A stretch of DNA of 64,000 nucleotides from Streptomyces griseorubiginosus. Its GTDB lineage: Bacteria; Actinomycetota; Actinomycetes; Streptomycetales; Streptomycetaceae. Of this stretch, positions 49,207 through 57,265 are shown piece after piece. The first letter of the stretch is position 1, and each line of letters begins with the position of its first letter. The DNA is taken from contig NZ_KQ948741.1 of the NCBI RefSeq assembly GCF_001514195.1, forward strand, positions 1 through 64,000, read 5' to 3'. The position numbers were made by a program, and so were the translations under genes. A model generated the notes under the pieces. That model did no database searches. It worked only from the letters and a program-made list of their open reading frames with translations, and was not told the DNA's origin.

Positions 49207-50471
49207 AGCGTTTTCTCCCTCGGCAGGGTCATGACCACCGCGGACTGGAAGCCGCCGAACCCGCTGCCCACCGAGAGCACGTTGCGCAGCCGGCGCTCAC
49301 GGGCGACACGCGGTACGTAGTCCAGGTCGCACTCGGGGTCGGGGGTCTCGTAGTTCGCGGTGGGCGGCACCACCTGGTGGGCCAGGGCCAGCGCGCAGGC
49401 GACGACCTCGATCGCCCCGATCGCGCCGAGGGAATGACCCACCATGGACTTGATGGAACTCATGCACGTCTCGTAGGCGTGCGCGCCCAGAGCGCGCTTC
49501 ACCGCGGCCGTCTCGTGCCGGTCGTTCTGGAGGGTGCCCGAGCCGTGCGCGTTGACGTAGTCGATCGCGGTGCCGTCGAGGCGGGCCTGGCCGAGGGCGT
49601 CCTCGATGGCCCGGGCCATCTCCAGGCCCTCGGCGGTCAGACCGGTCATGTGGTAGGCGTTGCCGAAGGTGGCGTAGCCGCCGATCTCGCAGTACACGTG
49701 CGCACCGCGGGCCCGCGCGTGTTCCAGTTCCTCCAGGACCAGCACCGCGCCGCCCTCGCCCATGACGAACCCGTTGCGGTCGGCGTCGAAGGGCCGGGAG
49801 GCGTGCGCGGGGTCGTCGTTGCTGGGGGAGGTCGCCTTGATGGCGTCGAAGCAGGCCATGGTGATCGGGGAGATCGGCGAGTCCGAGGCGCCGGCGATGC
49901 ACACGTCCGCCCGGCCCTCCTCGATCGTGTGGAAGGCGTACCCGACGGCGTCGAGCCCCGAGGTGCAGCCGGTGGACACGGTCTGCACCGGCCCGCGCGC
50001 CTCGAACCGCTCCGCGACCGCGGAGGCGAGGGTGCTGGGCGCGAACGCCCGGTGCAGATGCGGACCGGCCTCCCGGTGGTCCACGTCCCAGCGCTGCCCG
50101 CCATGGCTGACCAGCACGTAGTCGTGCTCCAGCCGGGTGGTCCCGCCGACCGCGGTGCCCAGGGACACCCCGACGCGCCAGGGGTTCTCCGCGGCCAGGT
50201 CGAGACCGGAGTCGCGTATCGCCTCCTCACCGGCGACCAGGGCGAACTGGATGTAGCGGTCGGCGCGGGCGATCTGCTCCGCGTCCAGCCCGTGGGCCGC
50301 CGGGTCGAAGTCGCACTCGGCGGCGATCTGGGAGCGCAGCCCGGAGGGATCGAAGAAGGTGATGCCTCGCGTCGCCGTACGGCCGCTGGTCAGCAGGTCC
50401 CAGAACGCCGGGACCCCGATGCCGCCCGGGGCGACGATGCCTATGCCGGTGACCGCCACGCGCCTGCTCAT
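49203..50471 (-). CDS. Ketosynthase alpha (WhiE ORFIII-like)
   Basis: A 422-residue beta-ketoacyl synthase of a type II aromatic PKS. It catalyses decarboxylative Claisen elongation of malonyl-ACP. The catalytic Cys is 169 in VQTVSTGCTSGLDA; NAHGSGTLQNDRHE near 305 and SIKSMVGHSLGAIG near 340 carry the two catalytic His. The ATG at 50471 overlaps the cupin stop (ATGA). It is the elongating partner of the chain-length factor and the anchor gene that identifies this locus as a spore-pigment-type cluster. Placement with SchA/CurD, cupin and TcmI genes fits whiE order exactly. Confidence 0.95.
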   Translation of the reverse strand: MSRRVAVTGIGIVAPGGIGVPAFWDLLTSGRTATRGITFFDPSGLRSQIAAECDFDPAAHGLDAEQIARADRYIQFALVAGEEAIRDSGLDLAAENPWRVGVSLGTAVGGTTRLEHDYVLVSHGGQRWDVDHREAGPHLHRAFAPSTLASAVAERFEARGPVQTVSTGCTSGLDAVGYAFHTIEEGRADVCIAGASDSPISPITMACFDAIKATSPSNDDPAHASRPFDADRNGFVMGEGGAVLVLEELEHARARGAHVYCEIGGYATFGNAYHMTGLTAEGLEMARAIEDALGQARLDGTAIDYVNAHGSGTLQNDRHETAAVKRALGAHAYETCMSSIKSMVGHSLGAIGAIEVVACALALAHQVVPPTANYETPDPECDLDYVPRVARERRLRNVLSVGSGFGGFQSAVVMTLPREKTL

Positions 50472-50923
50472 GAGCTCACCCGTGATCGCTCGGCCGTGGC
50501 GGCGACCTCGTGCGCCTCCACCGGGATCGGCACGCCGTCGGCGTCCTCGGTGTCGACGTGTCCGAGCGGCGGGCTCGGGGCCAGCGGGCCGAGGTGGAAG
50601 ACCATCCGGGCCTCGACCCGGCCCACGTTGCGGAAGCGGTGCCGCATGTGGGCGGGGATCAGGAGCCCCTGCTCGGGCTGGAGCGGGTGCGGCTCCCCGT
50701 CGAGATCCACCTCCAGCTGCCCGCAGACGACGTAGATGAACTCCTCCGAGTACGGGTGGTAGTGCTCGGCGATGCGGTCCCCGGGCTGCACGATGGCCAC
50801 GCCCATGAAGCCGCTGGTGGAGCCGACCGTGGTGGGGGTGAGCATGGCGCGCAGGTCGCCACCGCGCCGGGTGTTGGGCTCGACCTCGCTGAGATCCACG
50901 ATTCCGGGATGACGATCGATCAC
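50468..50923 (-). CDS. Cupin-domain protein (WhiE ORFII-like)
   Basis: A 151-residue single-cupin protein. The metal ligands of cupin motif 1 are in HYHPYSEEFIYVVCGQLEVD (two His and a Glu) and of motif 2 in PAHMRHRFRNVG. In spore-pigment pathways such ORFII proteins are required or helpful for cyclisation or oxidation, with exact activity unsettled. The GTG at 50923 has GGAGG upstream; the ORF could be extended but lacks a better ribosome site. Its stop overlaps the KS-alpha start. Expression should follow sporulation-stage control of the whole operon. Confidence 0.85.
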   Translation of the reverse strand: MIDRHPGIVDLSEVEPNTRRGGDLRAMLTPTTVGSTSGFMGVAIVQPGDRIAEHYHPYSEEFIYVVCGQLEVDLDGEPHPLQPEQGLLIPAHMRHRFRNVGRVEARMVFHLGPLAPSPPLGHVDTEDADGVPIPVEAHEVAATAERSRVSS

Positions 50924-50959
50924 GGCGTTCCTCCGAACATGTGCTGTAGCGACGTGCTG

Positions 50960-50987
50960 CACCTGCGTGTGCCGCACCTGCGTGTGG
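50960..50987. repeat. 13-bp direct repeat between ORFI and ORFII
   Basis: gcacctgcgtgtg occurs at 50960-50972 and 50975-50987 (period 15 bp) in the 94-bp gap upstream of the cupin gene. It could be a regulatory element for an internal promoter. Confidence 0.55.
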
Positions 50988-51017
50988 GCGTGGCCGGTAC
51001 GGCCCCGGTGAGGGTGG

Positions 51018-52094
51018 TCAGGCGTCGGGCGAGCGACGGTCGGTGACGAGGTCCATCGAGGACACCGCCCCGCCGTCCAGCAGCGCGGTCAGCTCGGCGT
51101 CCTGGCCGGCGTCGGTGGCGAGCTCGCCGCGCGCGTCGACGAGGCGCACCACGATGTCGTCGCGCTGGAAGATCGTGCTGCGCAGCACGGACCCGCGCGG
51201 ATCGTCCGCGGCCGCCACGTCCCGCCGGGCGAGCAGTTCGGCCAGCCGCATGCCCTGACCCTCGCGGGCCGGGTAGTACAGGGCGTGCCGCACCGCGTCC
51301 GGGCTCTCCTGACCTGCCGTCACGTGGTGGACGGCGGGCAGCGCGGCGCGGGTGAAGAAGACCCGGGCGGACTCGGGGTCGTCGAGGTCCCGGTCCTGCT
51401 CCAGATACGGGTTGATGGCCTCCTCGACGGCCCGTACCGCGGGCTGCCGGGCGACGTACCGGAGCGCGGCGAGCAGGTCGCCCCGCACCTCGATGGCCCG
51501 CACGACCCGGTTGCCGTGCATGAACAGCGAGGTCCGGCACAGCCGGGTGGTGTCGTCGACGCGCGGGTCGGGGGAGGCGTAGTCGGCGAGGATCTTCGCC
51601 ACCGCCTCCTCGCTGCCCGGCTTGACGGTGAAGGTGAGCGCGTGCCGGATCAGACCGTCGCCGATGCGGGGCGAGGCCTGGAGCCGGCGCTCCTCGGACC
51701 CGGTGTCCACGGCGGGGCCGCCGGTCTCGCGGACGATGTGGAAGCGCAGCGACCTGGTGTCCCGGACGCACGAGTGCAGCGGCTCCACCATGTGCACGTG
51801 CTCTTCGCTGTTCACCCAGGTCAGGAAGGGTGGGGCGCTCTCCCACTCGCTGGTGATCAGCCACTGGGAGGGGTTCTCGATGGACTGGCACAGCTGGTCG
51901 CTGACGTGTCCGGGGACCGAGGCGACCTGGTTGCACAGCTGCTCGTAGGCCTCCAGGAACTGCTGCTGGGCGCCGTCGTAGACGTCGACCAGCAGGACGA
52001 CCCGGAGTCTCGAACCGTCGAAGACGGACTGGGAGACACACTGCGACGCCTGTTGTGCAAGCGGCTTCGTGACACGTTCGGACGTGGTGGTCAT
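51018..52094 (-). CDS. SchA/CurD-like protein (WhiE ORFI-like)
   Basis: A 358-residue protein with two ferredoxin-like (ABM) modules. The N-terminal one starts LRVVLLVDVYDGAQQQFLEA near residue 30, the second ALTFTVKPGSEEAVAKILAD near 155. A C-terminal unit has VVRLVDARGELATDAGQ. This is the conserved first gene of whiE/sch/cur pigment clusters, of unproven function, possibly an oxygenase-like or scaffold role. AAGGAG lies 12-17 bases upstream of the ATG at 52094. It is the first gene of the uninterrupted ORFI-VII operon. Confidence 0.88.
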   Translation of the reverse strand: MTTTSERVTKPLAQQASQCVSQSVFDGSRLRVVLLVDVYDGAQQQFLEAYEQLCNQVASVPGHVSDQLCQSIENPSQWLITSEWESAPPFLTWVNSEEHVHMVEPLHSCVRDTRSLRFHIVRETGGPAVDTGSEERRLQASPRIGDGLIRHALTFTVKPGSEEAVAKILADYASPDPRVDDTTRLCRTSLFMHGNRVVRAIEVRGDLLAALRYVARQPAVRAVEEAINPYLEQDRDLDDPESARVFFTRAALPAVHHVTAGQESPDAVRHALYYPAREGQGMRLAELLARRDVAAADDPRGSVLRSTIFQRDDIVVRLVDARGELATDAGQDAELTALLDGGAVSSMDLVTDRRSPDA

Positions 52095-52242
52095 GCGGTG
52101 CACAACTCCTTCGTGGGGGACGGACGGACGTCGGCCGCACGGGGGGTGACGTCGGCGTGCCTTGATCCTGTGCCTCGCCTGTGAGGCGCGCGACTCGTAT
52201 GCACCGAGCGGGTGACCGGCCCGGTGGCCGCCAGGAACCGGC

Positions 52243-53004
52243 TCAGGTCAGGTGGGCGAAGACCACCAGGTTGTCGGTGTAGTCCTTGACCGCGTGGTCG
52301 TAGTTGCCCGCGCAGGTGATGAGCCGGACCTGGGCCTGGGCGGTGTCGCCGTAGACCCGCTGACTGGGGAAGTCGTCCTTGGCGAAGGTCTCCGCGCTGT
52401 CGACCACGAAGTTCGCCCGGCTCCCGTCGGCGCGTTCGACGTGGAAGACGTCTCCCTTGCGCAGCTCCCCGAGGTTGGCGAAGACGGCCGCAGATGTGGC
52501 CGTGTCGACGTGCCCGGCGATGATCGAGGTGCCCGTCTCGCCGGGGGAGGCGCCGTCGGCGTACCAGCCGACGAGGTTGGTGTCGGCGGCGGGAGGGGGC
52601 AGGAGCTGCCCGGTGGGGCCGATCACCAGCTTCGTGAAGGGCGCGTCGACCGAGATCTTCGGGATGAGCAGGCGCACGGGCTCCGAGCGGGGCAGGTGCG
52701 GGCCCACCGCCCCCGTGGTCGGCGCGGCGCCGTCCGCCGGGTTGCCCGCCACCGGGGACGACGTGGACCGGGGGGCGGCCTGCACGGGGCCGGACGGATC
52801 GCTGTCGTTTCGGCCGCCGAACAGGCTGACGGCCAGGATCAGGATCGCCACGGCGGCCAGCACCAGGCCGGAGTTGGATCCCCGCCCGTTCCGGGCCGGT
52901 TCACCGCCGCTCAGACTGTCGAGGGGGCGGCTGCCGGAGCCGTCTGCGGGGGAAGAGGAACGAACTGCCAACGGAATCAACCTCACCGGGGCGCGGCGGC
53001 CCAT
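52243..53004 (-). CDS. Class F sortase
   Basis: A single-pass membrane transpeptidase of about 253 aa. TM helix at about 47-63 (SGLVLAAVAILILAVSLFG), disordered Pro/Ser linker, then the sortase beta-barrel from LLIPKISVDAPFTKLVIG. The active-site His is in SIIAGHVDT and the Cys in RLITCAGNYD. No Arg follows the Cys; Lys occurs nine residues later (HAVKDY), so the usual catalytic Arg is not obvious. The start is uncertain: ATG 53004 lacks a clear ribosome site. It lies between the pigment operon and the gene of its probable substrate, on the same strand. Confidence 0.85.
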   Translation of the reverse strand: MGRRAPVRLIPLAVRSSSPADGSGSRPLDSLSGGEPARNGRGSNSGLVLAAVAILILAVSLFGGRNDSDPSGPVQAAPRSTSSPVAGNPADGAAPTTGAVGPHLPRSEPVRLLIPKISVDAPFTKLVIGPTGQLLPPPAADTNLVGWYADGASPGETGTSIIAGHVDTATSAAVFANLGELRKGDVFHVERADGSRANFVVDSAETFAKDDFPSQRVYGDTAQAQVRLITCAGNYDHAVKDYTDNLVVFAHLT

Positions 53005-53134
53005 CGGACGGGAGAGGGAGGGGACAGGGCGGCGGATCGGACGGCGGGGCGGGACGGGGCCCGGAGCGGGCCGGCCGGGCCGCCACGCGGCGCGCACGCG
53101 TGGCGGCCTCAGCGGCTATCGCATCCGGCATCGG

Positions 53135-53641
53135 TCAGGCCAGGCTTCCGGCGGTCTTCTTGCGACGCGCCGCGTACAGCCCGGCCCCGGCGACCGCGAG
53201 GACGGCCAGCCCGCCCGCCGTCATGCCCGGCGAGGCGAGCGCGCCGCCTCCGGTGTGCATGCCGCCGCTGGGCTTCTCGTGGCTGCCGCTCCAGCCGCCG
53301 TCCTCCTCCTGCTTGCCGCTCCAGCCGCCGGACTCCTTGCCGCCCTGCTGGTCCTTGTCCTTGTAGGTCTCCGGGTCGTACTTGGGGTCCTTGGCGGTTC
53401 CCCAGTCGTCGGCGTTGACCGCGGTCAGCGCACCGCCACCGGTGTGCATGCCGCCGTGCGGACGGTCGTGGTCGCTGCCCTTGCCGTGCTCCTTGCCTTG
53501 CTCCTTGTCCTGCTCCTTGCTGTAGGAGGAGGAGTCCGACTGGTCCCAGTCGCCGCCGGCCGCCGCGTAGGCGCCGGGGGCACCCAGAGCGAGGACGGTG
53601 GAGGCGGCCGCGATGGCCAGAATCATGCGAGCAGAGCGCAT
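53135..53641 (-). CDS. Secreted, C-terminally anchored protein with GGMHTGGGAL motifs
   Basis: A 168-residue exported protein, the likely partner of the adjacent sortase. Signal peptide residues 1-26 (after MRSARMILA) end at AYAA. A Lys/Glu/Asp-rich repetitive middle (SSSYSKEQDKEQGKEHGKG) is followed by GGMHTGGGAL, a Trp/Gly repeat (GGWSGK, GGWSGS), a second GGMHTGGGAL and a C-terminal hydrophobic helix with RRKK tail: the architecture of a cell-wall sorting signal, but LPXTG is absent and HTGGG sits in its place. The ATG at 53641 has GGAAGGAA upstream. Function as a wall-anchored spacer or surface protein is inferred. Confidence 0.75.
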   Translation of the reverse strand: MRSARMILAIAAASTVLALGAPGAYAAAGGDWDQSDSSSYSKEQDKEQGKEHGKGSDHDRPHGGMHTGGGALTAVNADDWGTAKDPKYDPETYKDKDQQGGKESGGWSGKQEEDGGWSGSHEKPSGGMHTGGGALASPGMTAGGLAVLAVAGAGLYAARRKKTAGSLA

Positions 53642-53822
53642 CTGACGTTCCTTCCGTCGGCGGCCGGGCAGCTGGTGCTTCGTCAGCTGGATTGGCCCGC
53701 CCCCGACGTGATCCACCGTCATCCAGCGGACCGCACCTCACCACTCAAGGCGGTCACACGGGTGAACCCGACCGTGCCCGCGGCGGCGGACGGGCCCCAT
53801 CCGCACATCTGACACAACGTCT

Positions 53823-53857
53823 GACGCCACGCCCGGCGCGGTGCCTGACGTGGCGTC
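53823..53857. terminator. Hairpin downstream of the FAD hydroxylase gene
   Basis: gacgccacg (53823-53831) pairs with cgtggcgtc (53849-53857) around a 17-base loop, just beyond the stop at 53879. Several (g/a)tctgac direct repeats flank it (from about 53807). Confidence 0.55.
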
Positions 53858-53878
53858 TGATCGGGACGTGAGGGGAGG

Positions 53879-55591
53879 TCAGCCCAGGGACAGCAGCTCC
53901 CTGAGGACGTCCCGCAGCACGGCCTCGGCGTCCGGGACCGGCCCCGCCGCCCGCCAGGCCACGAACCCGTCGGGCCGGACGAGGACGGCGCCCCCGGACG
54001 TCGTACCGTGCGCCTGAGCCCAGTCGGCGCCGCCCTCGGGTGTCAGCTCGGCGCCGGGCCCCTCGCCGATCCGGTACGCGTCCAGCGGGACGGGTGTGTC
54101 CGCGGCGACGCGTACGGCGGCCGCGTGCCAGCCGCCCTCGTCGCCGGCGCCGCTGAGCAGCACGAACGACCGCTCGTAGAGGTCCAGCGTGGAGATCGGC
54201 TCACCACGGAGGCGTACGGCCAGGTGGGGCGCCCTGCTGCCGGGGGCGCCGGACAGGTCGAGCCGGTCCGGTACGACGGGGGTCGCGGGGTCGGTGCCGA
54301 CGACCGCGCCCACCGGATAGCGGTAGCCGAGGGCCACGTTCAGGATGCCGCGCTGCGGACCGCCGCCACCGGCGCCGGGCGGCGGGGCGTAACCGGGGTG
54401 GCTGTGCTCGGCCGACCGGACGGCGGCGCGGGCGCTGGTCGCCTCCGCGACCGGGCGGCGCTCGGCGTCGTACGAGTCCAGCAGACCCTCACCCGCCCAG
54501 CCGCCCAGCACCGCGGCGAGCTTCCAGGCCAGGTTGTGGGCGTCCTGGATACCGGTGTTGGAGCCGAACGCGCCGGTGGGGGACATCTCGTGGGCCGAGT
54601 CGCCGGCCAGCAGGACGCGGCCCGCGCGGTAGCTGGTGGCCACCCGCTGGGCGGCGTGCCAGGGGGCCCTTCCGGTGATCTCCACGTCGAGGTCGGGGAC
54701 ACCGACCGCGCGGCGGATGTGGTCGATGCACCGCTCGTCGGTGAACTCCTCCAGCGTCTCGCCGCGTTCGGGGTGCCAGGGGGCGTGGAAGACCCAGTTC
54801 TCCCGGTTGTCGACGGGCAGCAGCGCGCCGTCGGCGTCCGGGTCGGTGAGGTAGCAGACGATGAAGCGCCGCTCGCCCACGACGTCGGCCAGCGCGCGGG
54901 AGCGGAAGGTGATGCTGACGTTGCTGAACAGCTCACCGGGGCCGCTCTGGCCGATGCCGAGCTGCTCGCGGGCGGGGCTGCGGGGTCCGTCGGCGGCGAC
55001 GAGGTAGTCCGCGAGGATCCTGGTGTGCTCGCCGGTCTCACGGCTCTTGACCACCGCGGTGACCCCGTCGGGGCCGCTGTCGAACGACATCAGCTCGGTG
55101 GCGTAGCGCAGGTCGCCGCCGAGCTCCCTCGCGTGCTCCAGCAGCACCGGCTCCAGGTCGTTCTGGCTGCACAGGCACCAGGAGCTGGGGCTGAAGCGGG
55201 CCAGTCCGCCGCCCTCGTCGATCTGCTTGAACAGCCACTCGCCCGCGTCGCCGACGAGGGTGGGGGTCTGGAGGATCCCGTGGTTGTCGGCGAGCGTGGC
55301 GGCCGCCTGACGGATCATCGGCTCGACGCCCGCCGTGCGGAACAGCTCCATCGTGCGGACGTTGTTGCCCCGGCCGCGGGGGTGGATGGAGGTGCCCCTG
55401 TGGCGCTCCACCAGGGTGTGCCGCACCCCCAGCCGGCCCAGGAACACCGAGGTCGACAGGCCGACCAGGGAACCGCCGACGATGAGGACGGGGACCCGGT
55501 GGACGGCGGGGCCGACGTGCTCCGCCCGTTCGGCTCGTTCGGTTCGTTCGACCTGTTCTTCGTGTTCGACTCGTTCGGCTCTGTGGTTCAT
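53879..55591 (-). CDS. FAD-dependent aromatic hydroxylase (WhiE ORFVIII-like)
   Basis: A 570-residue flavoprotein monooxygenase of the TetX/PHBH-like aromatic polyketide type. The FAD motif is VLIVGGSLVGLSTSVFLGRLG near residue 35, the second FAD motif GDSAHEMSPTGAFGSNTGIQ near 300, and HNLAWKLAAVL follows. A C-terminal thioredoxin-like domain, usual in this group, ends the protein. The ATG at 55591 follows GGAGG by six bases. It would hydroxylate the pigment nucleus. In Streptomyces coelicolor ORFVIII is divergent from ORFI-VII; here it has the same strand as the operon and is separated from it by the sortase and substrate genes. Confidence 0.88.
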   Translation of the reverse strand: MNHRAERVEHEEQVERTERAERAEHVGPAVHRVPVLIVGGSLVGLSTSVFLGRLGVRHTLVERHRGTSIHPRGRGNNVRTMELFRTAGVEPMIRQAAATLADNHGILQTPTLVGDAGEWLFKQIDEGGGLARFSPSSWCLCSQNDLEPVLLEHARELGGDLRYATELMSFDSGPDGVTAVVKSRETGEHTRILADYLVAADGPRSPAREQLGIGQSGPGELFSNVSITFRSRALADVVGERRFIVCYLTDPDADGALLPVDNRENWVFHAPWHPERGETLEEFTDERCIDHIRRAVGVPDLDVEITGRAPWHAAQRVATSYRAGRVLLAGDSAHEMSPTGAFGSNTGIQDAHNLAWKLAAVLGGWAGEGLLDSYDAERRPVAEATSARAAVRSAEHSHPGYAPPPGAGGGGPQRGILNVALGYRYPVGAVVGTDPATPVVPDRLDLSGAPGSRAPHLAVRLRGEPISTLDLYERSFVLLSGAGDEGGWHAAAVRVAADTPVPLDAYRIGEGPGAELTPEGGADWAQAHGTTSGGAVLVRPDGFVAWRAAGPVPDAEAVLRDVLRELLSLG

Positions 55592-55737
55592 CGCTCGCCT
55601 CCAGCGCGTCGTGTCCACCGACTCGTCCGGATACGGCCGGCAGCCTCATCCATGCCCCACGGCACGGAGGCGGGCCCAAGCTTCACCCGCTTAACGCGTT
55701 CGCTTCGCCGAGTCGGCGGGCATACGGGGGGCTCCGG

Positions 55738-55835
55738 CGGCTGTGGGCGGTGGTCGGTGGGCGGTGGCCGTGTACGGCGGCCGGTGGGCGGTGGCTGTTG
55801 GTGGTGGCTGTGGGCGGTGGCTGTGGGCGGTGGCT
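55738..55835. repeat. G-rich ~13-bp minisatellite in the divergent promoter region
   Basis: ggctgtgggcggt and close variants recur about seven times (clearest at about 55807-55832), filling the gap between the hydroxylase and the LysR gene. The G-rich strand has multiple GGG runs that could form G-quadruplexes. Confidence 0.75.
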
Positions 55836-55912
55836 GCTCCCGGTGCCCGCACCCCGGGCACCCTTGGGCACCCTTCGCCCGGGGTGTTCGACACGGCGGT
55901 TAGGGTGAGCCC

Positions 55913-56920
55913 GTGGAGCTCCTGCACCTGCGTTACTTCGTCGCCGTCGCCCAAGAACTCAACTTCTCGACCGCGGCCCGCAGACTGCACATGGCGGCCT
56001 CCCCGCTGAGCCGGCGCATCAAGGACCTGGAGCAGGAACTCGGGCACCGGCTCTTCGACCGGGACACCCACCATGTGAAGCTCACCCGGGCCGGCAGCGC
56101 GCTGCTGCCGATCGCGCGCGGGGTCCTGGAACAGGTCGACTCCATCGGCTGGCGCCTGGACGAGGCGGTCCGCCCCCGGCGCGCCACCCTGCTGCTCGGC
56201 GTCCCCACCGGCATCCACCCGGACGTGCGGGAGCGGATGGACGCCCTGGCGGAACGGGCCGGCGACCGGTTCGAGATCAAGCGCTGGCCGGGCGGCACCG
56301 AGCGTCTGGTCGACGCGGTGTGCGACGGCAGGCTGGCGCTCACCCTGGCCCGCCTCCCGGTCGCGGGCGACCCGGCGCTGGAGCAGCTGCCGGTGATGTC
56401 GGAGCGCCTGGGCGCGGTCGTACCGGGGGACCTGTTCGCGGGCCGGGAGTCGATCGCCCTGGCGGAACTGTCCGAACTCGCCTACGCGGGCTCCCCGTCC
56501 GCGGTGACCAACGCCTACTTCCGCGGACTCGACCGGCAGCTGCACGAACTGGGCATTCGCAAGCGCGTCGAGCTGGGCGGCGCGACCTTCGAGGGGGTCG
56601 CGGAGATAGTGGCCGGCGGACTCGCCTTCTCCATCTCCATGCTGGACGAGAGAAGCCCCATCCGGAACCACCTCCTCGGCAACGTCGCGCTCCTGCCCTT
56701 CTCCGACTTCCATCCCCGCCTGGAGACCGGCCTCCTGTGGCGCAGGGACCGGGCCCGGGGCGGCGACCTGGAGGAGGTCGTCGCCCATCGCCCGCGAGGT
56801 CTTCGCGGAGCCGCTGGCGGCGTGAGGCGACCCGTGCCGCGCCCGGAGCCACGGGTTCGCACGGTAGCGATGGCAATGCCTCTTTGCCCATCCTTTAGTC
56901 TGGGCGGGCGTTGCTCGTAG
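55913..56920 (+). CDS. LysR-type regulator with a C-terminal frameshift
   Basis: A LysR transcription factor, divergent from the pigment hydroxylase. The winged helix-turn-helix (1-65) is intact: LHLRYFVAVAQELNFSTAAR then ASPLSRRIKDLEQELG. The effector domain follows. The reading frame as it stands ends at 56920 with a basic, Pro-rich tail unlike LysR proteins. Dropping one C from the CCC at 56784-56786 gives EEVVAIAREVFAEPLAA and stop at 56825, the normal LysR ending, and a 303-residue protein of standard length. So the gene carries a one-base insertion near residue 290 (or a sequencing error). It may still fold, with an altered tail. Confidence 0.8.
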   Translation: MELLHLRYFVAVAQELNFSTAARRLHMAASPLSRRIKDLEQELGHRLFDRDTHHVKLTRAGSALLPIARGVLEQVDSIGWRLDEAVRPRRATLLLGVPTGIHPDVRERMDALAERAGDRFEIKRWPGGTERLVDAVCDGRLALTLARLPVAGDPALEQLPVMSERLGAVVPGDLFAGRESIALAELSELAYAGSPSAVTNAYFRGLDRQLHELGIRKRVELGGATFEGVAEIVAGGLAFSISMLDERSPIRNHLLGNVALLPFSDFHPRLETGLLWRRDRARGGDLEEVVAHRPRGLRGAAGGVRRPVPRPEPRVRTVAMAMPLCPSFSLGGRCS

Positions 56921-56941
56921 CCGAAGACAGGGGGCCGCCGC

Positions 56942-57265
56942 ATGGCGGATGAATTCAAGGTCGACCTGAGTCAACTGGACTCGTTCGGCCGGGTGTTGAA
57001 GCAGTCCATAACGGATCTGGAGGAGGCGCGCAGCGCGCTCTCCGCTGTCGGCGCCGACCAGATCGGGACTCCGCGGCTGGACGAGGCGTGCGAGACCTTC
57101 CAGAACCGGTGGAAGTACGGAACCGGTCAGCTGAAGGACATGATCAAGGCCGTGGACGAGGGCGTGGAGAAGACCGCGCTGAGCTACCGCCGGTTCGAGG
57201 ACAACCTCTCGCAGGCCCTCAAGAAGATGGAAGAGACGAACGCCGCGAACACCGGGGGCAAGTGA
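56942..57265 (+). CDS. WXG100-like type VII secretion protein
   Basis: A 107-residue helical-hairpin protein of ESAT-6/WXG100 size. Two amphipathic helices (about 8-38 and 46-95) flank a turn with W57-K-Y-G60, a variant of the WXG motif. Coiled-coil heptads are visible in LDSFGRVLKQSITDLEEARSA. It likely forms a dimer with itself or with the N-terminal WXG-like unit of the next protein and is exported by a type VII (ESX) apparatus encoded elsewhere. The ATG at 56942 has AGGGGG upstream. Stop overlaps the next start (GTGA at 57262). Confidence 0.85.
   Translation: MADEFKVDLSQLDSFGRVLKQSITDLEEARSALSAVGADQIGTPRLDEACETFQNRWKYGTGQLKDMIKAVDEGVEKTALSYRRFEDNLSQALKKMEETNAANTGGK

Noticed and set aside
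55738..55835. CRISPR-like array
   Set aside because: Repeats of 13 bp run head to tail without unique spacers and no cas genes are present; it is a minisatellite.
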